Shown here: positions 15,391 through 23,099 of the stretch, one piece after another
Layout of the letters: each line of letters starts with the position of its first letter
Numbering within the stretch: the first letter of the stretch is position 1
Assembly (NCBI GenBank): GCA_900546515.1
Contig: URDG01000032.1
Coordinates: 1 to 29,622, forward strand
Source of the DNA: an uncultured Eubacteriales bacterium
GTDB taxonomy: Bacteria > Bacillota > Clostridia > Oscillospirales > Oscillospiraceae
Direction: 5' to 3'
DNA length: 29,622 nt
Translations under genes and position numbers: made by a program
Notes under the pieces: generated by a model
Told to the model about the DNA's origin: nothing
Databases searched by the model: none
What the model saw: only the letters and a program-made list of their open reading frames with translations

Positions 15391-15470
15391 ACAACGCCGT
15401 CAAGTGTTGTAAGGCCTTGGCAGGATAGCAGTACAGACCGTATGCTCTGCCGAGAGGCAGAGCATTTTTA
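15391..15470 (+). promoter_or_regulatory. Attenuator-type leader with mutually exclusive hairpins
   Basis: A terminator (tgctctgcc 15443-15451, loop GAGA, ggcagagca 15456-15464, then TTTTTA) lies 20 nt before the XRE start. Its 5' arm can instead pair with upstream ggcag (15419-15423) and agca (15427-15430), with a GAT bulge, forming an antiterminator. A further ACAAC/GTTGT hairpin (15391-15395 with 15406-15410) could switch between them. It looks like a riboswitch or attenuator of unknown ligand; I match it to no known class. Confidence 0.6.
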
Positions 15471-15490
15471 TATCACCGGGAGGAAAATAT

Positions 15491-15700
15491 ATGTCTGTGA
15501 GTTACAAAAAGCTCTGGAAGCTGCTCATTGATAAGGATATGAAGAAAAAGGATCTCTGCGCAAAGGCTGGCATCAGTCCGGCCTCCGTCACCAAGATGGG
15601 GCGCAACGGCCATGTCACGACGGAGATTCTTCTGAAGATATGCACGGCGCTGGATTGCAGAGTTGAGGATATTATGGAAATCGTGCCGGATCAAAAATAA
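15491..15700 (+). CDS. Small XRE-family regulator
   Basis: A 69-aa protein that is almost entirely a Cro/CI helix-turn-helix (KLWKLLIDKDMKKKDLCAKAGISPASVTKMGRNGHVTTEILLKICTALDCRVEDIMEI), the YozG-like kind frequent on clostridial mobile elements and near small operons. GGGAGG lies 8 nt before the ATG. It is convergent with the MarR gene and has no partner gene downstream, so its targets are unknown. It is preceded by an attenuator-like leader, unusual for such a small regulator. Confidence 0.9.
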   Translation: MSVSYKKLWKLLIDKDMKKKDLCAKAGISPASVTKMGRNGHVTTEILLKICTALDCRVEDIMEIVPDQK

Positions 15701-15735
15701 GTTTTGATGTTAATGATATTCATACATTTTCCCCC

Positions 15736-16173
15736 TTACATTTTCTCGATCTGCTCACGGAAGCTGCGGTTGTAGCGTTCCATAAGGCTCACATACTGTG
15801 TAAGCTCCTCCGCCGTCCAGCCCTCGAATGCTGCGCACTCGGCATGGAACAGCCGCGCGATAGTGTGGTTTGCGTAGTCTGTTCCCTTCTCCGTGAAGCA
15901 AACCATTTTTGCCCTGCCGCCGATCTGCTCCAGATAAATTATCCCGTTGCTCTCCAGCTTCCGGATGGAGGAATTGAGCGTCTGCTTGCTGATATTGGTT
16001 TCCTTCTGAATAGCTTTCAGCAGGCACTTCCCGTTGTTCTCATAAACCATATACAGCACAAACATCACACTGTCGGATACCCCAAGCTTCTGCGCCGCCT
16101 GATGATAGATTGCATCCAGATCCGATGCCAAACAATTTGTCCGATAGATGAGCGCTCCATAGTCTATTTCCAT
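15736..16173 (-). CDS. MarR family regulator
   Basis: A 145-aa winged-helix regulator: DSVMFVLYMVYENNGKCLLKAIQKETNISKQTLNSSIRKLESNGIIYLEQIGGRAKMVCFTEKG holds the recognition helix and the wing. An upstream frame extends to 16350 but the ATG at 16173 has GGAGG 8 nt before it and matches the family start. The promoter has TCGTAC/GTACGA dyads, so autoregulation is likely. It has no neighbour on the same strand close enough to share a transcript. Confidence 0.9.
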   Translation of the reverse strand: MEIDYGALIYRTNCLASDLDAIYHQAAQKLGVSDSVMFVLYMVYENNGKCLLKAIQKETNISKQTLNSSIRKLESNGIIYLEQIGGRAKMVCFTEKGTDYANHTIARLFHAECAAFEGWTAEELTQYVSLMERYNRSFREQIEKM

Positions 16174-16196
16174 ATTGAACCTCCGCAGGTATGAAA

Positions 16197-16238
16197 TCGT
16201 ACTCGCGGCAGTATAGTACGAAACCGTACCTATGTAAA
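16197..16238 (-). promoter_or_regulatory. Promoter and likely operator of the MarR gene
   Basis: Minus strand: TTTACA (16238-16233), 17 nt, TATACT (16215-16210). An inverted repeat TCGTAC (16197-16202) / GTACGA (16216-16221) flanks the -10, with one arm in the spacer, and a further GGTACGG lies beside the -35. This fits autorepression by MarR. Confidence 0.75.
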
Positions 16239-16330
16239 TGGGATTCACGAAAAAGTTACAAACGGGCATAAAAAAGAGTCGACAGCACCGGAATACGCCC
16301 CTCACCCCCCTGCGCCGCAACAGACAATGA

Positions 16331-16370
16331 ATGAGAACGCATCTGCCCATAAGAGCAGATGCGTTCTCAT
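16331..16370. terminator. Perfect 16-bp inverted repeat, probable terminator
   Basis: Stem 16331-16346 (atgagaacgcatctgc) pairs exactly with 16355-16370 around an 8-nt loop. It lies 74 nt past the end of the AlkZ-related gene and is the likely terminator of that transcript. The U-tract is weak in both directions, so an operator or other structural role remains possible. Confidence 0.65.
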
Positions 16371-16443
16371 ATTCTGATTTGCTGTTTTCTTGGCTTATTC
16401 AACTCTCGCCGTGCCGGTCGCCTCCGGAATGTAATATTATCCC

Positions 16444-17118
16444 TCACCCGATCAGTTTCAAAATTTGCTTCTCATTGCCTCCCGGCAGGATGCTTTCCAG
16501 ATGCGCAATGATGCGCGCCTTCGACTCCTCCGGCTCTCTGCCATACGCCGAGGTCACAAAGTCATATCCGAACAGCGCCTCCGGAGTGGTGTACTTCGCG
16601 ACGCCCCAGCCGTAAGGCTTGCCGTACTTGTCCTGCATATAAACAAAATCGCCGACGGTCAGATAGGCCTGCATCTGAAGCCGCGTTATCACCGTGTCAA
16701 AGCCGGTGTTCCCGCCCTTTACGTAATTGCAGAGGCGCTTGAGCTCTTTCGACAGCAGTGCGCCGTGTTCCGCCACCGTGTCATATACCGCCTTATCTTT
16801 GTGAGACGCAAGCCCGTCATCATAACGGGCATCAAAGTCATAGCCATCCCTGCGGAAATTGGCAAAGTCGGGAAGCCACTCCCGGCTGATAAAGCCTGCC
16901 CTGCCGCCGAAGAATTTTCCGTACACACAGCGTCCGCTTCTGGCAATAGGCCCTTTCCATTCCCACGGCCCGTCCGCTTCTTCGGAAAACCACAGCTCCG
17001 GCGGGCAGCATTCCTCCACAGAGAAGCCGGGGATCTCCCCTGCGAAGAAGGGCAGGAAGCCCCATTCCTCCGTGAGAGCGGCTATGTCCTCCGGGCTGCG
17101 GAGCTCATAAGTTTTCAT
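16444..17118 (-). CDS. AlkZ-related protein
   Basis: A 224-aa protein beginning MKTYELRSPEDIAALTEEWG with the conserved segments GPWEWKGPIARSGRCVYGKFFGGRAGF and FANFRRDGYDFDARYDDGLASHKDK. I recognise this as the group annotated AlkZ-related (distantly linked to the YcaQ/AlkZ DNA glycosylases with winged-helix folds). It is shorter than AlkZ, and the activity of this group has not been shown as far as I know. GGAGGAA precedes the ATG. It is followed by the perfect hairpin at 16331-16370. Confidence 0.68.
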   Translation of the reverse strand: MKTYELRSPEDIAALTEEWGFLPFFAGEIPGFSVEECCPPELWFSEEADGPWEWKGPIARSGRCVYGKFFGGRAGFISREWLPDFANFRRDGYDFDARYDDGLASHKDKAVYDTVAEHGALLSKELKRLCNYVKGGNTGFDTVITRLQMQAYLTVGDFVYMQDKYGKPYGWGVAKYTTPEALFGYDFVTSAYGREPEESKARIIAHLESILPGGNEKQILKLIG

Positions 17119-17189
17119 TCGTCAAGTTCCTCCTGTCTGTGTTGCAGAAGTGTAAATAATCGGCAGTTAGGCAAGCAAACTGGAAGCTG

Positions 17190-17825
17190 TCAGTCCTTAA
17201 TACATCTGATTTCTGTTAAATCACCACTGCACAATGCTTCCATATTGCGAAAAATTTTGTCCGCATCCCAATCCCACCATTTGAGATCGAGCAGATAGGA
17301 GATAAGTTCGTCGTCAAAACGCTGTCGGATCACTCGGCAAGGATTTCCGCCAGCAATGCAATAAGGTGGAACATCTTTCGCTACAACAGAATTTGCCGCA
17401 ATGATAGCACCGTCACCGATGCGTACTCCTGGCATCACTGTTACGTTCTGTCCAATCCACACATCATTGCCAACAACCGTATCACCTTTCAGCGGCAAGT
17501 CATCCAATGCCGGTGTGAACTTTTCCCATCCGCCGCCCATTATGTTGAACGGATAGGTTGATATACTTTTCATTCTGTGGTTTGCCCCATTCATAACAAA
17601 TTCAATTCCTTTTGCAATGGCGCAAAATTTTCCGATGATAAGTTTATCTCCCAAAAATTCGTAGTGGTGTGTAACGTGTTCTTCAAACTTTTCTGCACCG
17701 TTGATGTCATCATAATATGTATAGTCACCAATGATGATATTTGGGCGCGTAATAACATTTTTAATGTACACAATTTGCTTCAGGTTTTCATTTGGATAGA
17801 TTTTGTTTGGGTCAGGTCCTGTCAT
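17190..17825 (-). CDS. Vat-like streptogramin A O-acetyltransferase (hexapeptide-repeat xenobiotic acyltransferase)
   Basis: A 211-aa left-handed beta-helix acyltransferase that acetylates a hydroxyl of group A streptogramins in known members. It follows VatD closely from memory: GPDPNKIYP at the start, KLIIGKFCAIAKGIEFVMNGANHRM with the catalytic His83, YPFNIMGGGWEKF, GDTVVGNDVWIGQNVTVMPGV and AANSVVAKDVPPYCIAGGNP. I chose the ATG at 17825 because Vat proteins start there; a TTG at 17834 sits nearer GGAGG. The gene is visibly richer in A+T than its neighbours, suggesting recent transfer. The exact substrate is unproven. Confidence 0.85.
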   Translation of the reverse strand: MTGPDPNKIYPNENLKQIVYIKNVITRPNIIIGDYTYYDDINGAEKFEEHVTHHYEFLGDKLIIGKFCAIAKGIEFVMNGANHRMKSISTYPFNIMGGGWEKFTPALDDLPLKGDTVVGNDVWIGQNVTVMPGVRIGDGAIIAANSVVAKDVPPYCIAGGNPCRVIRQRFDDELISYLLDLKWWDWDADKIFRNMEALCSGDLTEIRCIKD

Positions 17826-17866
17826 ATCTTGCAATTACCTCCACAAATTCCGATTTGTTTTTTAGA

Positions 17867-17895
17867 ATTATAACATACAAAGAGAACCCCTTCAA
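17867..17895 (-). promoter_or_regulatory. Promoter of the Vat-like gene
   Basis: Minus strand: TTGAAG (17895-17890), 17 nt, TATAAT (17872-17867), about 40 nt before the ATG. I see no leader peptide or attenuator of the kind found before some resistance genes. Confidence 0.8.
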
Positions 17896-18058
17896 GGCCG
17901 TGCCATTCCCAAATAATAAATCCCGTTTTGCCGCATATACTGAAATGTCAGGAAAAAGTCCCGTTTGCATCCGTGCTCGAAAACGCAGCTCGCCAAACGA
18001 ACTATTGACGCGCGGCCTTCTGCGGGTTAAACTGAAGGAAACCGCACGGAGGTATAAC

Positions 18059-18685
18059 ATGGCCGCTTCCAAAGAAAGAGATCAGAACATACAAAAAGTA
18101 ATAAAGGCTGCGCAGGCGCTCTTTATATCCGAGGGTGTCGCCGCAACGTCTATAAACCGTATCGCGCGCGAAGCCGGACTTACCCCCATGTCCGTATACC
18201 GCTACTTCGGCACGAAAGACAACCTTGTGCTCGCCGTGTGGCGTGACGCGCTGGTCGTGTTCTACGAGGGCTTCATGGCGCGCTATCAGGAGCGGGTGAA
18301 GAATCTCCGCACTGGGTACGACCGCTGCCTCGCGGCAATGGCGGAGTATAACAGCACCTATATCACCTTCCCCGAATGGTACCGGTACACGCGCGAAATG
18401 CTGAGCTACACCACCTCGCCCGAAGCCGGTGACATTGACATGGATAAAATCTTCTGGCAGTTTTACGACCGCGAGATACCCATCCCCTCCGCCAAGGCGA
18501 TCAAGGAAGGCATTGACGACGGCTCCGTCCGCCCCGATCTCAATACCCGCATGTTCCTTCAGCTTATGATAAACGCCTACACCGGCGCCGACATCTTCAA
18601 GGGCACAGAATACGAGGTCAGCACGACCGAAAATCTGATGTTCTATTCCGACGTATTGGCAAGATATATAAAAGCGGACACATAA
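18059..18685 (+). CDS. TetR family regulator
   Basis: A 208-aa regulator with the DNA-binding domain at about residues 10-55 (IQKVIKAAQALFISEGVAATSINRIAREAGLTPMSVYRYFGTKDNLV). The open frame continues upstream to 17792 but only the ATG at 18059 has a site (GGAGG, 6 nt away) and the family start. The ligand domain is of an unassigned type, rich in aromatic residues (FPEWYRYTREMLSYTT). It lies 182 nt upstream of the Crp/Fnr gene on the same strand and could control the oleate hydratase unit or the divergent Vat-like gene. Confidence 0.9.
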   Translation: MAASKERDQNIQKVIKAAQALFISEGVAATSINRIAREAGLTPMSVYRYFGTKDNLVLAVWRDALVVFYEGFMARYQERVKNLRTGYDRCLAAMAEYNSTYITFPEWYRYTREMLSYTTSPEAGDIDMDKIFWQFYDREIPIPSAKAIKEGIDDGSVRPDLNTRMFLQLMINAYTGADIFKGTEYEVSTTENLMFYSDVLARYIKADT

Positions 18686-18747
18686 GTTTATATGATTTAT
18701 ACAAACTTCACATCATGACTATTTATTTCAATAGTTGCGTAACAAAA

Positions 18748-18867
18748 GGTGCAGAAATTCGGATAGGATTTGATAAAATTCAGACAAGATCGGATGCTGA
18801 TGGAACTGCACCATATTTTTTTAGGCACAGATGTTAGTGCCTATAACAGCTTATTCAGAGGTGCAAC
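18748..18867 (+). promoter_or_regulatory. Foldable leader upstream of the Crp/Fnr gene
   Basis: GGTGCAG (18748-18754) can pair with CTGCACC (18806-18812), which is followed by ATATTTTTTT, so it can act as a terminator. The same CTGCACC can pair instead with GGTGCA (18860-18865) in the ribosome-binding site of the Crp/Fnr gene. A 7-bp hairpin TAGGCAC/GTGCCTA (18822-18828 with 18837-18843) sits between. The pairings are visible; a switch is inference. It may simply be the TetR gene's terminator. Confidence 0.42.
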
Positions 18868-19542
18868 ATGACAAGACACGATATATCTGAGTGCTTACCT
18901 TTTTGGGATAGTCTGAGCGCAAAGAGTCGGCAGCGCCTGCGTGAAAACGCAATATTCCGCCGCTACAAGCCCGGTGAAAATGTCATCTTCAAGACCGTAA
19001 AAAAGGACGGCATCGTTTTCGTGCTTGAGGGCAAGCTGCGGGTGTATCTCAGCTCAGGTACTGGGCGCGAAATAACGCTTTTCAAGCTCCCGAAGGGCGA
19101 AGCGTTCAGCATAATGACCGTCGATAACGCCCGCAACAACGATGTTGTCCCCTCTCTTCAGTCTCTTGACAACACCACGCTTGCCTACCTCCAGCGCTCC
19201 GACATGGCGCCGACCGCCTATGAGGAGCCGCTCATGGCGAATTTCATTTTTGAAGCCTGCGCAAAAACGGCACAGCATATTCTGAACAATATCTCATATT
19301 CTTTTTTCAACACCCTGCGAAGCTGCGTCGCCCGCGCTCTTCTCGAACGTCTCGGCGACGACGCTCCCGATCCCGCCGAAGTGCGTATAACGCACGAGGA
19401 CATTGCAAACGACCTCGGCACAACGCGCGTGGTCATCAGCCGCGAGCTGGACCATATGCGCAATATTGGGCTTATCTCCACCGGACGCGGAAAGATCTAT
19501 ATTCTCGACCGCGGCGGGCTTGCCGCGATAGCCGGTGAATAG
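18868..19542 (+). CDS. Crp/Fnr family transcriptional regulator
   Basis: A 224-aa protein. Residues about 10-115 are the cyclic-nucleotide-binding-like beta barrel (FRRYKPGENVIFKTVKKDGIVFVLEGKLRVYL); residues about 150-215 are the Crp winged helix (RITHEDIANDLGTTRVVISRELDHMRNIGLI). The barrel lacks an obvious cAMP-binding arginine-serine pair and there is no N-terminal cysteine cluster, so the signal is unknown, possibly a fatty acid or redox state. GAGGTG precedes the ATG. It lies 55 nt upstream of oleate hydratase and is the prime candidate to control it. Confidence 0.9.
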   Translation: MTRHDISECLPFWDSLSAKSRQRLRENAIFRRYKPGENVIFKTVKKDGIVFVLEGKLRVYLSSGTGREITLFKLPKGEAFSIMTVDNARNNDVVPSLQSLDNTTLAYLQRSDMAPTAYEEPLMANFIFEACAKTAQHILNNISYSFFNTLRSCVARALLERLGDDAPDPAEVRITHEDIANDLGTTRVVISRELDHMRNIGLISTGRGKIYILDRGGLAAIAGE

Positions 19543-19597
19543 CCGTGATCTACTGCGCAGCGCGCAGACAAAATAAATTATTCAGGAGGAAAAAATA

Positions 19598-21373
19598 ATG
19601 TATTACAGCAGCGGTAACTATGAGGCATTTGCGACTCCTAAGAAGCCCGAAGGTATCGACGAGAAGTCGGCGTACATAGTCGGTACCGGCCTTGCAGGTC
19701 TTGCAGCGGCCTGCTTCCTGATCCGCGACGCTCAGATGCCCGGCGAAAAGATCACCCTTTTCGAGCATCTCCCCCTCGCCGGCGGTTCCTGCGACGGCAT
19801 TTATGACGCGACCAAAGGCTTCATCATGCGCGGCGGGCGCGAAATGGATAACCACTTCGAGTGCATGTGGGATCTGTTCAAGTCCATCCCCTCCATCATC
19901 AATCCCGGCGAGACCGTTTTCTCCGAGTACTACCACCTGAACAAAGAAGACCCGAACTTCTCCCTCTGCCGCGTCACCGAGAAGCAGGGACAGGACGCCC
20001 ACACCGACAGAAAATACGGCCTGAACCCCTCCGCTGCAACTCAGCTGCTCAAGCTGTTCATGGCAACGAACAAGTCCCTTGAGGATAAAAAGATTGACGA
20101 CGTGTTCGACGAGGACTTCTACCAGACCAACTTCTGGACCTACTGGCAGACCATGTTTGCCTTCGAGAAGTGGCACTCCGCACTTGAGATGAAGCTCTAT
20201 CTTCAGCGCTATATCCACCACATTGACGGTCTGCCCGACCTGAGCGCGCTCCGCTTCACCCGCTACAATCAGTATGAATCCATGATCCTCCCGATGTGCA
20301 AGTACATCACCGACCACGGCGGAAAGATTCTGTACGACACCACCGTCACCAACATCGTCTGCGACTGCGCGCCTGAGAAGAAAGTCGCAAAGAAGATCGA
20401 GTTCACGCAGGGCGGCGTCGAGAAGGTCATCGACCTGACCGAAAACGATCTCGTCATCTGCACCAACGGCTGCCAGGGCGACGCCTCCGCCTACGGCGAT
20501 CAGACCCACGCCCCCGTCGTCACCGTCAAGAACGGCGAAGGCCCCTCCATCGAGATGTGGAAGAAGATTGCGGCGCAGGATCCCGCCTTCGGCCGTCCTG
20601 AAAAGTTCTTCGCCGGCATCAAGGAGACCAGCTGGGAATCTTGGACTGTCGACACCGCAAACAAGCAGATACTTGACGCCATCCAGAAGATATGCAAGAG
20701 AGATCCCCTGTCCGGCAAGGTCGTCACCGGCGGCATCGTCACCTGCCGTGACTCCAGCTGGCTGATCAGCTGGACGATCAACCGTCAGGGGCAGTTCCAA
20801 GAGCAGCCCTCCGACCACTGCCTCATCTGGGTCTACGGTCTGAATTGCTGGGACGACAAGGGCGACTTTATCAAGAAGAACATGTGCGACTGCACCGGCA
20901 TTGAGCTGTGCGCAGAGTGGCTGTACCACATCGGCATCCCTGAGGATCAGATCATGGAACTCGCCGAAAAAGAGTGCAACACCACGCCCTGCATGATGCC
21001 CTACGTCACCACCTTCTTCATGCCCAGAGCCGAGGGCGACCGCCCCAAGGTAGTTCCCGACGGTTCCGTCAACCTCGCATTCGTCGGCCAGTTCGCCGAT
21101 ACCCCGCGCGACACCGTGTTCACCACCGAGTACTCCATCCGCACCGGCATGGAAGCGGTCTACACGCTCTGCAACATTGACCGCGGCGTACCCGAAGTCT
21201 GGGGCTCCGTGTACGATATCCGCGACCTGCTGTACGCCACCAGCAAGCTGCTCGACGGCAAGAAGCCGCTTGAGTTCCTGCTGCCGTCCATCCTCCCGCT
21301 GCTCGGTCTTGTCAAAGAGCCGCTGACCAACAACGTCGTCGTTGACCTGCTGAAGAAGTACAACATCGTCTGA
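19598..21373 (+). CDS. ohyA: Oleate hydratase
   Basis: A 591-aa FAD enzyme (formerly myosin-cross-reactive antigen) that adds water to the cis-9 double bond of oleic and linoleic acid to give 10-hydroxy fatty acids, detoxifying unsaturated fatty acids. The dinucleotide-binding loop is GTGLAGLAAA (29-38), the flavin and active-site loop GGREMDNHFECMWDL (80-94), and CTNGCQGDASAYGD and the C-terminal GQFADTPRDTVFTTEYS follow the family. AGGAGG lies 7 nt before the ATG. It is followed by a 70-aa gene and sits behind a Crp/Fnr regulator, forming an apparent stress operon. Length is normal and no key segment is missing. Confidence 0.96.
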   Translation: MYYSSGNYEAFATPKKPEGIDEKSAYIVGTGLAGLAAACFLIRDAQMPGEKITLFEHLPLAGGSCDGIYDATKGFIMRGGREMDNHFECMWDLFKSIPSIINPGETVFSEYYHLNKEDPNFSLCRVTEKQGQDAHTDRKYGLNPSAATQLLKLFMATNKSLEDKKIDDVFDEDFYQTNFWTYWQTMFAFEKWHSALEMKLYLQRYIHHIDGLPDLSALRFTRYNQYESMILPMCKYITDHGGKILYDTTVTNIVCDCAPEKKVAKKIEFTQGGVEKVIDLTENDLVICTNGCQGDASAYGDQTHAPVVTVKNGEGPSIEMWKKIAAQDPAFGRPEKFFAGIKETSWESWTVDTANKQILDAIQKICKRDPLSGKVVTGGIVTCRDSSWLISWTINRQGQFQEQPSDHCLIWVYGLNCWDDKGDFIKKNMCDCTGIELCAEWLYHIGIPEDQIMELAEKECNTTPCMMPYVTTFFMPRAEGDRPKVVPDGSVNLAFVGQFADTPRDTVFTTEYSIRTGMEAVYTLCNIDRGVPEVWGSVYDIRDLLYATSKLLDGKKPLEFLLPSILPLLGLVKEPLTNNVVVDLLKKYNIV

Positions 21374-21406
21374 TTTGATCCCAAAATAATTATAAGGAGA
21401 ACCGAT

Positions 21407-21619
21407 ATGGATTTTAGAAGTCTGACCGTAAAGGAACTGTTTGACAATCCCGCGACTGCGGCCGTCATTAAGGAGGACGCGCCCCAGCTCCTCAAATACC
21501 CCATAAAGATGTTCAACAAGAAGAAATGCGGCGAGATATTTGATAAGGTCGTCGCGGCCGGCATAGTCCCCAAGGACACCGCCGAAAAAGTTGAAGCAAA
21601 GATAAACGCTCTGCTTTAA
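21407..21619 (+). CDS. Small protein co-encoded with oleate hydratase
   Basis: A 70-aa soluble, basic protein, MDFRSLTVKELFDNPATAAV then KEDAPQLLKYPIKMF, ending in a predicted helix (DTAEKVEAKINALL). The pattern resembles a small helical domain with a short hydrophobic core, similar in type to the C-terminal ~60-aa TxxELxxNPxxxAVxE modules attached to some clostridial hydrolases; that link is by eye only. Its ATG is preceded by AAGGAG and it lies 33 nt after oleate hydratase, so the two are co-expressed. It may bind or stabilise the enzyme or its membrane substrate. Confidence 0.8.
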   Translation: MDFRSLTVKELFDNPATAAVIKEDAPQLLKYPIKMFNKKKCGEIFDKVVAAGIVPKDTAEKVEAKINALL

Positions 21620-21685
21620 GCTTCATATATGCTTTGTACCGGCTCAGTGTCGCAGCCGCAGTCGATGCGAAGCACCCCCCATAGG

Positions 21686-21719
21686 TCAGCACCGGACATT
21701 GTCCGGTGCTGATTTTTCT
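21686..21719 (+). terminator. Terminator of the oleate hydratase operon
   Basis: A 12-bp perfect stem tcagcaccggac (21686-21697) / gtccggtgctga (21701-21712) with a 3-nt loop, then TTTTTCTG. Confidence 0.93.
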
Positions 21720-21774
21720 GCGTCGCGCCACGGCGTTATTTTTCTGTTAAGATAGCCGCAATTTTTTAAACATT

Positions 21775-22479
21775 TTGTGTCCAATGCACATTATTATGCG
21801 AAGTTGGCTTGCCATGACATGCGGTTTCATGTTGTTTCATGTTACTATTAGGAAAAGAAAAATCTCAGGGAGTGATATTATAAAACTAACTCAGCTGGAA
21901 ATAAACAGAACCGCAATCAAAGAGAAAATCGTTGAAGCCGCGCTGTCGGTGCTGCCCATCGCGGTCATAGTGCTTCTGCCGTGCCTCATGGTCACGCCGA
22001 TGCGCCCCGATCTGCTGCTGTGCTTTCTGATAGGCGCGGTGATGCTGGTCGTTGGAATGGGGCTGTTTTCCCTCGGCGCAGAGCAGTCCATGACGCCCAT
22101 CGGCAGCAAGATTGGCACGGCGCTGACCCGAACAAAGAATATGCCGCTGATTCTCGGTGTCAGCTTCCTGCTCGGCTTTGCCATTACTGTTGCGGAGCCT
22201 GACCTGCAGGTTCTGGCTCAGACCGTGCCGCATATCAAAAGCAGCGTCCTGCTCGTGACCGTCGGCGCGGGAGTCGGGTTGTTCATGGCGATATGTATGC
22301 TCCGTATCCTCACCGGCGCGTCGCTCCGCTGGATACTCATCGTGTGCTATACGCTGATATTCGTGCTCGCTGCGTTTTCGTACATTTCATCGGTCAGGTC
22401 AGGCTCGTCCGTTACGAATCCGTCCACAAACGCTATCAGCTTTTCGCCGTCGTGCATCAGCCAGAAATGTTTTCCGTAA
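21775..22479 (+). pseudogene. DUF1538 membrane protein, truncated
   Basis: The recognisable part (about 21898-22380) is the first half of a DUF1538 protein: EKIVEAALSVLPIAVIVLLPC, GMGLFSLGAEQSMTPIGSKIG, LGFAITVAEPDLQVLAQTVP and GASLRWILIVCYTLIFVLAAFS. Complete members carry two such units, about 500 aa. After AAFS at 22380 the frame runs into the reverse complement of a GNAT gene (22347-22595) and the last 33 codons have no homology of their own. No ATG has a ribosome site; AGGGAG lies near 21867, pointing to a non-ATG start there. Homologues are putative membrane transporters. Confidence 0.72.
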
Positions 22480-22595
22480 TACCGGACCCGCTCAATGAAG
22501 TCCTTTTCCGTCGCAGCTTCCGCGGGCGGAAAGCATTCCGCCTCTACCGCAGCGATCGCCGCAATATCTTTCATTTCCGCATATCTTATGTTCAT
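22347..22595 (-). pseudogene. GNAT N-acetyltransferase, truncated
   Basis: 82 codons: MNIRYAEMKDIAAIAAVEAE, CFPPAEAATEKDFIERVRYYG, KHFWLMHDGEKLIAFVDGFVTDEPDLTDEMYENAA, then six unrelated residues and a stop. This is the first half of a GNAT enzyme (AANAT-like group from memory); the acetyl-CoA-binding motif A and the whole C-terminal half are missing. It is cut at the same place where the opposing DUF1538 gene ends, around 22368-22380. Its ribosome site (GGAGGAA) and duplicated leader are intact. Confidence 0.75.
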
Positions 22596-22664
22596 AATAT
22601 TTCCTCCGCGGCTCGACCGCCGTCTTTATCTCAAATCGAAAATGCAGTTCACACAAAAAGCAAA
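22593..22664 (-). repeat. Leader repeat, copy 1
   Basis: From the GNAT start codon upstream for about 70 bp, this sequence matches 23097-23166 with only about 7 substitutions and two 1-nt gaps. It includes the ribosome site GGAGGAAA, the segment TTCGATTTGAGATAAAG (a possible promoter -10 is GATAAA) and ends 10 nt before the next GNAT stop. Confidence 0.82.
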
Positions 22665-22673
22665 CAGGAATTT

Positions 22674-23099
22674 CTATTTCCGCCGCCATTCCATTACATG
22701 ATCTTTTTCCCCAGTAGCTTCATCTATGCCGCTGCACAGGATCTCAAATCCCTCTCTTTGGTAAAAAGCTATTGCCCGTGTATTTTTGCGGTACACGTTC
22801 AAACGCAGTTTGTTCCTTTTGGTCTTTGCATAATCCAGCAGAAGTCTGCCTATGCCCTGTGACTGCATTCCATCAGAAACAAAAATGCCTTCGATATATT
22901 CGTCGTTCAGTCCTATAAATCCCTGTATTCCCTGATCATCCTCATAGACATAGACAGTTGCATGCGGCAGCAGTTCTTTTACTGATTCAAAATTGCTTTC
23001 CCAATATTGAGCTGGAATAAAATCATGCGCCCTTATATTTGTGTCCAACCATATATCCGCAACTTTATCTATATCTGCTTTTCGCAGTTCTCTGATCAT
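22674..23099 (-). CDS. GNAT N-acetyltransferase (YjaB-like)
   Basis: A complete 141-aa acetyltransferase: IRELRKADIDKVADIWLDTN, FIGLNDEYIEGIFVSDGMQSQGIGRLLLDYAK with the acetyl-CoA-binding QxxGxG/L motif, LNVYRKNTRAIAFYQREGFEILCSG and a C-terminal HVMEWRRK, in the order of the YjaB/PhnO group. The substrate is unknown. GGAGGAAA precedes the ATG, inside the repeat copy 2. Its product ends 79 nt before the truncated GNAT starts, and the two genes share leader sequence but are not close paralogues. Confidence 0.9.
   Translation of the reverse strand: MIRELRKADIDKVADIWLDTNIRAHDFIPAQYWESNFESVKELLPHATVYVYEDDQGIQGFIGLNDEYIEGIFVSDGMQSQGIGRLLLDYAKTKRNKLRLNVYRKNTRAIAFYQREGFEILCSGIDEATGEKDHVMEWRRK

Noticed and set aside
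19550..20929. A 459-codon minus-strand frame opposite oleate hydratase
   Set aside because: It is the high-GC shadow of a strongly conserved enzyme; no ribosome site or recognisable family.
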